Shown one piece after another: positions 11,262 through 20,804 of a DNA stretch of 64,000 nt (position 1 is the stretch's first letter; every line of letters begins with the position of its first letter). A program made the translations under genes and the position numbers. The notes beneath the pieces were generated by a model. It was not told the origin of the DNA. It saw nothing but the letters and a program-made list of their open reading frames with translations, and did no database searches. Where the stretch lies: positions 77,481,510-77,545,509 of the forward strand of contig CM042151.1 in NCBI GenBank assembly GCA_023376005.1, written 5' to 3'. The stretch comes from Doryteuthis pealeii. Lineage: Eukaryota; Mollusca; Cephalopoda; Myopsida; Loliginidae.

Positions 11262-11660
11262 TTTGTTTGTTTGTTTGTTTGTTTATGGCATACCAACCTC
11301 GTGGGTCATTTAATGCCTACAAACTTTTGAAAATAAATTCTTTATTCAATTTATATTCTAAACACATTTTCTATTTAACCCATAGATGGACCCTAACAGG
11401 TACTACCACTCCGGGTCAGAGTGGACCAGGGAGCAATGGTGATGAAAGGGTGCTCCACATTCCCCAACCCTCCAGATAAAGTTTAACGTCATTCCCAGGA
11501 CATGAAGCCCTTAGTCACCGCCTTCTAGCACATATTATATTAAAAGGGGTTGGGGCTTGCCATAAGGGCAATAGGGCTGAGACAATCATATAGTGTTAGG
11601 CTTGAAGTAACCAGCCGATTGATCAGAGGGGTCTCAACGACTGCTCTTTAAGTAAGGGCC
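11262..11660 (+). mobile_element. Dispersed repeat family R, copy 2 (right arm)
   Basis: Mirror of 5,355-5,775. Begins with a (GTTT)n run, then catagatgg, ccgggtcagagtggacc and ccgattgatcagagggg. Confidence 0.75.
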
Positions 11661-11977
11661 TAAGCCATAGACAGAAAAGATTGACTATTCATACAATGCT
11701 TTTTATCAACATATAGCTTTAGACAAATCATAGTGTTCATTTTTATATGCAATAAATTTGATAAGACTTTTAAAAGATGACTAATTTTCGATAGACATAT
11801 CGCCATAAACTTAAAACTGAGGCAATTTACATATAAAATATAAACTTTCCTATTTAGACATATGAACATACAAACAATATAGAGGCTATTTAAGTAATAA
11901 TGTTAAAAATTCATAGAAGAGAAAAAATAATGGTTTCATACCAAAAATGTAGTTTAATAAAACAATATGCTACTCAC

Positions 11978-12099
11978 CACACACAAAAGATGTAGTCTTG
12001 TCCTTTCAATGGATCCTTTTGATCTACACTCAGGGTTCCACAGCTTCACGGAATAACACTCCTCAGGTTTTGAATTCAGATTATTTTCATTGTCCATAT
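11978..12099 (-). CDS. Putative coding exon 2, right-arm copy (intact)
   Basis: On the minus strand a textbook acceptor (cttctcttctctccccag) precedes a 122-nt exon that ends at GTGAGTAG. After two bases (AT) the frame reads ATG and stays open for 40 codons, beginning MDNENNLNSKPEECYSVKLW and ending in RLHLLCV at the donor. The leading AT completes a codon with the C left by the 40-nt first exons upstream (13,596 to 18,942), giving one continuous frame. The exon is phase 0 at its 3' end. It is rich in Asn, Glu and Cys near its start and basic later. I recognise no domain. Downstream exons were not found; on this strand the next coding-like material is the zinc-finger array in the left arm. It could be a real exon or a gene relic inside a repeat. 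Confidence 0.65.
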
Positions 12100-12493
12100 C
12101 TGGGGAGAGAAGAGAAGGAGTTAGTAAAAATACAGAAATATATAACATTATTTATTACATGAAAGGCTTTCATCTATACTGATTGCAAACATTTCAATTT
12201 AACGAAAGCAATTAAAATCATTTGAAAGGTACAAGAAAATCAATTTCAGTTGAATAGGCTGTAACAACTGTTTGTATTGATATTGCTAAAATCCGTCCAT
12301 GCTGAATAATTACCGAAAAATGGAGTCGTGGCATGTTGATCCCTAAAAAAATTACAGAATGGTTAATTATAAAAATGTTTCAAAAGAGTACTTACTTCTA
12401 GAAGAAGATGACTACTAAATATCTTCTTTTACGGAAGGTGTCATTTTTAAAGTATCCGGCAGATTTCCTTTTGTATTTTTTTTTTTTTTGTTT

Positions 12494-12676
12494 TGGTCCT
12501 ATAAGTCTAACATAAACAAAGGGGAACCACTCTTGACTAATAAACTATTTATTTATTTCCCCATTATACTAACCCTAACCCCGTCTTCTTTTTTCCTAGT
12601 AGATCAATGAATAAATAAATAATTTATCAGTCAAGAGTGGTTCCCCTTTTTTTATTCTAGACTTATAGGAAATAAC
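12494..12676. repeat. Foldback element within right arm
   Basis: Mirror of 4,321-4,513: two arms of about 65 bp around a spacer with actaaccctaacccc. Confidence 0.75.
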
Positions 12677-13182
12677 CAAATTTTCCTTTATATATATATG
12701 TATACAGCAAATTATCTGCTCTGTACGAAATGAATGTAAGTTGTTCCTGGTCCACACAGAATTCATAAACGTAGGTTTTTGTTGGTTGGTAATCACTGGT
12801 GTGTTTATTTGAGTCGTTAGAAGATCACTTATGAGTTCATGCTTACTTCTCAGACAGTGCTCATCATTACTTGTACATCTTATTTAAATTTAAATTTAAA
12901 TTTTATTTCTTACGATATGTAGAAATTTGTCACTTGTTTTTCTTTCTTTTTTTTTTGTTGGCTGGTCATCACTGGTGAATTTATTTGAATCGATAGAAGA
13001 TCGTTCATGAGTCCATGTTTACTCCTCGGAAAGTGACCAACATTACTTCTACATCTTATTTAAATGTTTTTTGAGATGATAAACGTTAAGTATGTCGTAC
13101 TCATAATCGTGAGAAAACTTCTTAAAAATGTCTTAGTCCGCAGATTTCCTTCATATATGTTGAAATTTGTATTTGTTATACT

Positions 13183-13240
13183 CTGTGTGTGTGTGTGTGG
13201 TGTTGTGTGTGTGTGTGTGTGTGGTGTGTGTGTGTGTGTG
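13183..13240 (+). repeat. (TG)n microsatellite
   Basis: Interrupted TG repeat, mirror of 3,758-3,818. Confidence 0.95.
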
Positions 13241-13595
13241 TTTGATTGTTTTGTTTTTTTTTTTTGCCACATGGTTGGAGTCGTTGCTTGTTTATCACTT
13301 GACAATTTCAAAATGGGTAAGAATTTTTTTTTAAGTCTCATTCTGCCGATTTTCTTTCTTATGATATACAGAAATTTGTCCCTGTTTTTGCTTTTTATTT
13401 TATTTTATTCTTTTTTGTTGGTTGGTCACCACTGGTGAATTTATTTGAGTCGATTCGAGAAGATCACTTATGCATTCATGTTTACTTCTCGGACAATCAC
13501 CAGCATTACTTGTATATCTTATTAAAATGTTTTGTAAGATAATAAAAGTTAAATTAGAAAGAAAAAATACAAGTTAGTATAGAAAGCGTACTTAC

Positions 13596-13635
13596 GATTG
13601 TGGGAAAACTTCCAATTGTTGATGCGATTCGCCAT
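13596..13635 (-). CDS. Putative coding first exon R1
   Basis: MANRINNWKFSHN plus C, then GTAAGT. Nearest to exon 2 at 11,978-12,099, about 1.5 kb downstream. The promoter-like block lies at about 13,636-13,760 with a degenerate GCGGATGCGC core. Confidence 0.6.
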
Positions 13636-14248
13636 ACCGATGATAATGGAAGAGGACAAAAAATACGTGTGACCCCTATGAATGCGGAATAGCGAATGAT
13701 GACCCGTTAACCTATAACCGTTACTTCTAGCGGATGCGCTCTATCTGTCACTGCTGCAGATTTCAGTTATCGGTCGGGTTAACATAATAGTGATTTTTAC
13801 ATTGCATTTTTTTTATTTGAGTCGCAGCTTTTTACAGAATGTTTAAATATCAAAAATAAAAAATGTCTCAGTCGGCAGATTTTCTTTATATATGTTGAAA
13901 TTTGTCTTTGTTATACTTCTTTTGTTTGATTGTTGTGTTTTTTTAGTTGTTGTTTTTTTTTTCACCACGTGGTTGGTGTAGTTGCTTGTTTATCACTTGA
14001 CAATTTCTGAATGGTTAAGAATGAAGAAATAAAATGTCTCATTCTGCAGATTTTCTTCTTTATTTTTGTTTATTTCTATAAATTGTATTTGTTGGTTAGT
14101 CACCACTGATTAATTTATTTGAGTCGATTCGAGAAGATCACTTATGCATTCATGTTTACTTCTCGGGCAATACCCAACATAACTTGTATATCTTATTTAA
14201 ATGTGTTGTGAGATAATAAACGTTAAATGAGAAAGAATAAATACTCAC

Positions 14249-14288
14249 GATTGTGGGAAAACTTCCAACTGTTGATCCGATGCGCCAT
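14249..14288 (-). CDS. Putative coding first exon R2
   Basis: MAHRINSWKFSHN plus C, then GTGAGT. The left-arm partner at 2,790 lacks one base. GCATGCGC core upstream at 14,384-14,392. Confidence 0.6.
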
Positions 14289-15120
14289 ACCGATGATAAT
14301 GGAAGAGGACAAAAAATACGTGTGACCCCCATGAATGCTGAATAGCGAATGATGACCCGTTAAGCTATAACCGTTACATCTAACGCATGCGCTATATCTG
14401 TCACTGCTGCTGATATATTTCAGTTATCGGTCTGGTTAAAATAATTGATTTTCTGATATAATGCATTTTTTTTTAAATATTACCTTCTTTATCAGAAGAC
14501 ATTTCCAGATTAGTTAATTATGACAAAAAGTCTTAGTTGGCAGATTTTCTTCATGTATGTTGAAATTTGTCTTTGTTATACTTCTTTTTATATTGTGTGT
14601 GTGTGTATTTTTGTTGTGTTTTTTTTATTCAGCACGTGGCTGGAATCGTTGCTTTTTTATCACTTTACCATTTCTGAATTGTTAAAAATGAAGAAATAAA
14701 ATGGCTTATTCTGCCGATTTTCTTTCTTACGATATGAAGAAATTTGTGACTTGATTTTCTTTTTTTTTCTTCTTCTTCTTCTTCTTTTTGCTTATCACTG
14801 GTGAATTTATTTGAGTCGATAGAAGATCGCCCATGAGTTTATGCTTATTTCTCGGACAGTGACCAACATTACTTGTACATTTTACTTGGATGTTTTACGA
14901 AATGATAGAATTGCTTGTTTGTGTTTATTTATCTATTTTTTTGGTTGGTCATCACGGGTGAATTTATTTGAGTCGATAGGAGAAGATCACTTATGCATTC
15001 ATATGCTTACTTCTCGGTTAGTGACTAGCATTACTTGTCTATTTTATTTACATGTTTTGTGAGATAATAAACATTAAAAGAAAAAGAATAATCACAAGTT
15101 AGAATAGAAAGCATACTTAC

Positions 15121-15160
15121 GATGATGGGAAAACTTCCAACTGTTGGCGCGATGCGCTAT
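15121..15160 (-). pseudogene. First-exon copy R3 (ATA start)
   Basis: Same 40-nt frame and GTAAGT donor, but the start codon reads ATA in both arms. It may act as a non-coding leader. Confidence 0.55.
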
Positions 15161-15300
15161 ACCGATAATAATGGAAGAGGACAAAAAATACGTGTGACCC
15201 CCATGAATGCTGAATAGCGAATGATGACCCGTTAAGCTATAACCGTTACATCTAGCGCATGCGCTCTATCTGTCACCGTTGCAGATTTCAGTTATCGGTC
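15161..15300 (-). promoter_or_regulatory. Promoter-like block with perfect GCGCATGCGC
   Basis: Best-preserved copy of the block upstream of the first exons. The self-complementary decamer at 15,255-15,264 matches the NRF-1 core (YGCGCAYGCGCR, established knowledge). About 95 bp separate it from the exon start. Between them lie taacgggtcatcattcgc, a gtcacacg segment and a pyrimidine tract. Other copies show graded decay of the decamer (13,730; 14,384; 15,973; 17,220; 17,950; 18,611; 19,041). Confidence 0.5.
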
Positions 15301-15837
15301 TGGTTATGATAATAGAGATTTTTTATACATTGCATTTTTTTTTAATTTGACTCGCAGCTTTTTACAGAATGGTTAAATATGAAAAATAAACAAATGTCTC
15401 AGACGGCAGATTTTCTTTATATATGTTGAAATTTGTCTTTGTTATACTTCTTTTGTTTGATTGTTGTGTTTTTGTTGTTGTTTTTTTTTTCGCCACGTGG
15501 TTGGAGTAGTTGCTTGTTTATCACTTGACAATTTCTGAATGGTTAAGAATGAAGAAATAAAATATCTCATTCTGCCGATTTTCTTTCTTACGATATGTAA
15601 AAATGTCACTTGTTTTTCTTTTCTTCCTTTTTTTTGTTTATTTCTATAATTTGTATTTGTTGGTTGGTCACCACTGGTGAATTTATTTGAGTCGATTCGA
15701 GAAGATCACTTATGCATTCCTGTTTACTTCTCGGACAATGACCAACATTACTTGTATATATTATTTAAATGTTTTGTGAGATGATAAACGTTCAATGAGA
15801 AAGAATAAATACAAGTTAGTATAGAAAGCGTACTCAC

Positions 15838-15877
15838 GATTGTGGGAAAACTTTCAACTGTTGATGTGATGCGCCAT
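15838..15877 (-). pseudogene. First-exon copy R4 (in-frame TGA)
   Basis: ATG GCG CAT CAC ATC AAC AGT TGA. The stop at codon 8 is present in both arms, so it is real. Donor is GTGAGT. GCATGCGC lies upstream at 15,973-15,980. Confidence 0.6.
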
Positions 15878-17100
15878 ACCGATGATAATGGAAGAGGACA
15901 AAAAATACGTGTGACCCTATGAACGCTGAATAGCGAATGATAAACGGTTAAGCTATAACCGTTACATCTAACGCATGCGCTCTATGTCACTGCTGCTGAT
16001 AGATTTCAGTTATCGGTCTGGTTAAAATAATTGATTTTTGATATGACGTATTTTTTTTTTTTTAATATTAGCTTCTTTATCCCTAGAAATTTCCAGATTA
16101 GTTAAATATGACAAAAAAGTCTTAGTCGGCAGATTTTCTTCATATATGTTGAAATTTGTCTTTGTTATACTTCTTTTTTTATTGTGTGTGTGTTTGTGTG
16201 TTGTGTTGTGTTTTTTTTTTTTGTTTTTTCGGCATGTGGCTGAAATCGTTGCTTTTTTATCACTTGACCATTTCTGAATTGTTAAGAATGAAGAAATAAA
16301 ATGTCTCATTCTGCCGATTTTCTTTCTTACGATATGAAGAAATTTGTCAGTTGTTTTGCATTTTTTTTTTTTTTTTTTTTGCTTATCACTGGTGAATTTA
16401 TTTGAGTCGATAGAAGATCGCTCATGAGTTTATGCTTATTTCTCGGACAGTGACCAACATTACTTGTACATTTTATTTGGATGTTTTACGAAATGATAGA
16501 ATTGCTTGTTTGTGTTTATTTATTTATCTATTTTGTTGGTTGGTCATCACGGGTGAATTTATTTGAGTTGGTCATCACGGGTGAATTTATTTTTTTATTT
16601 TATTTTTTTCTTCAACACGTGGTTGGAATCTTTGCTTGTTTATTACTTGACAATTTCCGAATGTTAAGAATGAAGAAATAAAATGTCTCATTCTGCCGAT
16701 TTTCTTTCTTATGATATGTAGAAATTTGTCATTTGTTTACCCACCCCCCTCTCATCACTGGTTAATTTATTTGAGTCGATAGAAAATTGCTCATGAGTTG
16801 ATGATTATTTTTCGGACAATGGCCAAAATTACTTGTACATTTTACTTGGTTGTTTTGCGAAATGATAGAATTGCTTGTTTGTATTTATTTATTTATTCAT
16901 TCTATTTATTTATTTATTTTGTTGGTTGGTCATCACGGGTGAATTTATTTGAGTCGATTCGAGAAGATCACTTATGCATTCATGTTTACTTCTCGGTCAG
17001 TGACTAGCATTACTTGTCAATTTTATTGAAAATGTTTTGTGAGATAATTAACAATAAAAGAAAAAGAATAATCGGAACTAAGAATAGAATGCGTACTTAC

Positions 17101-17140
17101 GATGATGGGAAAACTTCAAATTGTTGATGCGATGCACCAT
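17101..17140 (-). CDS. Putative coding first exon R5
   Basis: MVHRINNLKFSHH plus C, then GTAAGT. Partner of the shortened copy at 84-121. Confidence 0.55.
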
Positions 17141-17345
17141 ACCGATGATAATGGAAGAGGACAAAAAAAAAACGTGTGTGCCCATGAATGCTGACCCATT
17201 AGGCTATTGTCGTTTCATATAACACATGTGCTCTATATGTCAAAGCTGCTGACAAATTTCAGTTATCGGTCTGGTTAAATAATTGTGAATTTTTCATATA
17301 TTGCATTTTTTAGTCGGTCTTTTTTTCTTTTTTTTTTATATTTAA

Positions 17346-17402
17346 ACCTTCTCGAAATGTCTAGTTATAAACAATAACTAGACATTTCGAGAAGGTTTAA
17401 AT
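17346..17402. repeat. Short-loop inverted repeat
   Basis: Near-perfect arms of about 27 bp containing aaccttctcgaaatgtctagttat and its reverse complement around a loop of about 5 bp. Sits within the first-exon array. Confidence 0.9.
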
Positions 17403-17817
17403 ATGGAAAAAAAAATGTCTCAGTCGGCAGATTTTCTTCATATTGAAATTTGTCTTTGTTATATTTTTTGTTTGTTTGTTGTGATTTATCGCCACGTGAT
17501 TGGAGTCGTTGCTTGTTTATGACTTGACAATTTCCGAATGGTTAAGAATGAAGAAATGGTTCATTCAAGAGATTTTCTTTCTTACGATATGTAGAAATTC
17601 GTCACTTTTTTAATTTATTTTAATTTATTTATTTATTTGTTGGTTGGTCATCACACGTGAATTTATTTGAGTGAATAGAAGATCACTTATGCATTCATGC
17701 TCTACTTCTCGGCCAGTGACCAGTAGTACTTGTACATTTTGTTTAAATGTTTTGTGAGATAATAAACGTTAAACGAGAAAGAATAAATACAAGGTAGAAT
17801 TTTTAAAAAGTACTCAC

Positions 17818-17857
17818 GGTTGTTGGAAAACTTCAAACTTCTGGTGCGATGCGCCAT
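17818..17857 (-). CDS. Putative coding first exon R6
   Basis: MAHRTRSLKFSNN plus C, then GTGAGT. The most diverged open copy; its partner lies outside the window. Confidence 0.55.
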
Positions 17858-18480
17858 ACTGATGATAATTGAAGAGAACAAAAAATACGTGGGACCGCCA
17901 TGAATGCTGAATAGCGAATGATGACCCGTTAAGCTATAACCGTTACTTCTAGTGGATGCGCTCTATCTGTCACTGCTGCAGATTTCAGTTATCGGCCTGG
18001 TTAACATAATAGTGATTTTTTATACATTGCATTTTTTTTATTTGAGTCGCAGCTTTTTACAGAATGGTTAAATTTGAAAAATAAAAAATGTCATTGTTAT
18101 ACTTGTTTTATTTGATTGTTGTGTTTTTGTTGTTGTTTTTTTTTTTTTTCACCACGTGGTTGGAGTAGTTGACAATTTCTGAATAGTTAAGAATGAAGAA
18201 ATAAAATGTCTCATTCTGCAGATTTTCTTTCTTACGATATGTAAAAATGTCACTTGTTTTTCTTTTTTCTTCTTTTTTTTTTTATTTCTATTAATTGTAT
18301 TTGTTGGTTGGTCACCACTGGTGAATTTATTTGAGTCGATTCGAGAAGATCACTTATGCATTCTTGTTTACTTCTCGGACAATGACCAACATTACTTGTA
18401 TATATTATTTAAATGTTTTGTGAGATAATAAACGTTAAATGAGAAAGAATAAATACAAGTCAGTATAGAAACGTACTCAC

Positions 18481-18520
18481 GATTGTGGGAAAACTTCCAA
18501 CTGTTGTTGCGATGCGCTAT
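18481..18520 (-). pseudogene. First-exon copy R7 (ATA start)
   Basis: Forty-nt copy with GTGAGT donor but ATA in place of ATG. Confidence 0.5.
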
Positions 18521-18654
18521 ACCGATGAAAATGGAAGAGGACAAAAATACGTGTGACCCTATGAATGCTGAATAGCGAATGATGACCCGTTAAGCTATAA
18601 CCGTTACATTTAGCTCATGCGCTGTATCTGTCACGGCTGCTGATAGATTTCAGT

Positions 18655-18735
18655 TATCGGTCTGGTTAAAATAATTATGATTTTTGTATGATATACAAAA
18701 ATCAGAATTATTTTAACCAGCCAGATAACTGAAAT
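18655..18735. repeat. Short-loop inverted repeat
   Basis: ctggttaaaataattatgattttt and its near reverse complement face each other across a loop of about 11 bp; flanking sequence also folds (atcggtctgg with ccagccagat). Confidence 0.8.
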
Positions 18736-18902
18736 GCATTTTTTTTTAGTCGTTCCTTGAAATTTCAAGATCTCTTATGAGTTAATGCTTACTTCTCGGA
18801 CAGTGACCATCATTACTTGTATATCTTATTTGAATGTTTTATGAGATGATAAACGTTAAGAGAAAAGGAATAATCCGAAGTTAGTATAGAAAGCGTACTC
18901 AC

Positions 18903-18942
18903 GATTATGGGAAAACTTCCAACTGTTGCCGTGATGCGCCAT
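18903..18942 (-). CDS. Putative coding first exon R8 (outermost)
   Basis: MAHHGNSWKFSHN plus C, then GTGAGT. The last recognisable unit before the array ends near 19,115. Confidence 0.55.
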
Positions 18943-19124
18943 ACCGATTACAATGGAAGAGGACAAAAAAACAAAAACGTGTGCGACCACCATGAATGCT
19001 GAATAGCAAATGATGACCCGTTAAGCTATCGGCGTTTCATATAACACATGCACTCTATCTGACATTGCTGGTGAAGAATTTTAGTCATTGATCATGGTTT
19101 AGATAATTGTGATCTTTTTATATT

Positions 19125-20400
19125 AGGGTGTACAAAATTCACGCCCTGTACGTATTTTCAAAATACCCCACACACACACACACACACCGGATTGAAAAAC
19201 TTATTAAAAAATCAGTGAATTGTCCGATTTTAATGAAATTTACACTATTGATTTATCAATGAATTACCTTTCTATTGCATCAGTTATTTTATTTCAACAC
19301 TTTCTGATTTTTTTCCAGGTCACTTAACTTTGATCCCCCTTATTTTTGAGACACCAAATATCAGTGGGGTCATTTACTTTCGAAACTGCAGTATAAATAA
19401 AAAGACAAAAGACCGAAGATGTGAATAGAAAAAATGAAGGCAACTAGTCTGGTAGAAAATAAGTACCGAAAATTGGAAAATTAAATGAAAAATAAGAACA
19501 TTTTTTAGAGAGTTTCTTTTTACTCTGTGGTTTAAGTATATAATTGTCTATTATATACTAAGTGAAAATATTTATACATTGATATTTGTTCTGTTTAAAA
19601 GGGGTTTTTTTTTTTGGGGGGGGGCTAACTAATGCATTGAGAATTCTAAAAAATTATTGCATAACAATACTAAATTAAGTTTGTCATTAAATAGATATTC
19701 GTTTTTATAATATGAAAATATAAAAACTGAAACTTAGAATTAGGCGTTTCATATTTTAAATGAATTTTATCTGTCAATTAGGCATATAAATTATTTCCTC
19801 AAAAGCATCTATGATTGTCGTAAACTGTAATATTTATTTTAAAGGATTCCGATTTATTTCCATTGAATCAGTTTGATTGAAACTATTCAGTAATTTAAAA
19901 AAAAAAGAATTCGTTGATTAATAAATCAACACTGAAAATTTTATTAAAATCAAATAATTCCCTGATTTTTGTTAATTTTTTGTTTATCAATCTGGGTTAG
20001 TAAATTATCACTTACGACCTCTGATAGATCCGGGTATCTCACATTAAACGTGTTTAAAAAAAGGTTTCCCTTTTCAAAATAAGGTTTCGCAAGGTAAACG
20101 AATTATACGCGCTGTTTGTTTGGAATGAAAAAATATATATTTAAATAAATATCAACAATTTAGTAATTTTCTGTTCATAGTGTATTTAAAGTATTTTATC
20201 ATTGATTTCTAAAAAGAAACTTTTAAGTTTAAAAAGAAATGTTATAAAAGCGTTATAAAGCATTTGTTTTGAGTGCATCATAAATCTTCACCTTTAATTG
20301 TTTAAAATGTAATAAAAATGAATTACTGTTGTAATATTATTTTTCTTTTACTAATGCTCATTATGTTACTACTTTTCGACTTAGAAAAAATACATTTGGC
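19125..20400. mobile_element. TIR/foldback DNA transposon family T, copy A
   Basis: Contains the family's subterminal block (aaaatcagtgaattgtccga, tgatttatcaatgaat, ttcaggtcacttaact) at 19,205-19,335 and the inverted block near 19,920-19,980, then the other end to about 20,400. Non-coding. Better-bounded copies are at 28,311-29,235, 48,266-49,208 and 49,500-50,567. Confidence 0.55.
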
Positions 20401-20800
20401 ATGGAAATCCTGTGAAATACGCTATTATAATAAACTGCCCCCTAATAAATGGTTTAAAAAAAGAAAACGAAATGTTTATAATTTAAAACTTTAACAAAAA
20501 CTAATTTAAAGTATAGTTTTTTTTGCTGGATAATGTTGAGTATCTGGCCGCAATCCTTGGCCAGATGTAAAAGAACTTAAAGTAAATAAGTAAGTCAATA
20601 AGTCCTGTGGTATTGTTTCCTTTAGGTCAGACGTCCAAGAAGATCCAAGTATGAATGCGCTAAGATTAAGAATCAGGCTAGTATAAATACAACAACAGTA
20701 GCAGCACTGCCAGTGATTGGACAATAGAAATCTTTCCCAGGTCACGTGCTTATAGGCGAGTCTATAAGTAGAGGTGTACTTCTGGCACACGCCTTATATA
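20400..20800. other. Unassigned spacer before the tRNA-like array
   Basis: AT-rich, then mixed-composition sequence. A short minus-strand open frame exists at 20,506-20,790 with no recognisable domain and no support as a gene. Confidence 0.4.
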
Positions 20801-20804
20801 TGTA

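Larger units (their letters stand above)
1..17240. repeat. Giant inverted duplication (palindrome)
   Basis: Bases 1-8,460 are repeated as the reverse complement in about 8,461-17,240. Landmarks pair in order: the exon at 4,909-5,031 with 11,978-12,099, the SINE at 5,833-6,113 with 10,931-11,215, the microsatellite at 3,758-3,818 with 13,183-13,240, and the first exon at 3,363-3,402 with 13,596-13,635. Identity is high over most of the length, but the arms are not identical. Between two first exons the right arm is about 140 bp longer (14,288-15,121 versus 2,097-2,790), and in the next interval about 80 bp longer (13,635-14,249 versus 2,828-3,363). The pairing continues off the left edge, since the right arm carries the same repeats to about 19,115. 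A true palindrome, a foldback element or a head-to-head assembly join are all possible. Confidence 0.9.
13090..19115 (-). repeat. Right-arm tandem array of promoter/first-exon units
   Basis: Eight full units read on the minus strand, with exon copies at 13,596, 14,249, 15,121, 15,838, 17,101, 17,818, 18,481 and 18,903, plus a truncated ninth near 13,095-13,130. Unit spacing ranges from about 420 to 1,260 bp. Every full copy keeps exactly 40 nt between start codon and donor, and every donor is GTAAGT or GTGAGT, while the intervening A/T runs and microsatellites vary. This pattern suggests that the exon is constrained or very recently amplified. Confidence 0.85.
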
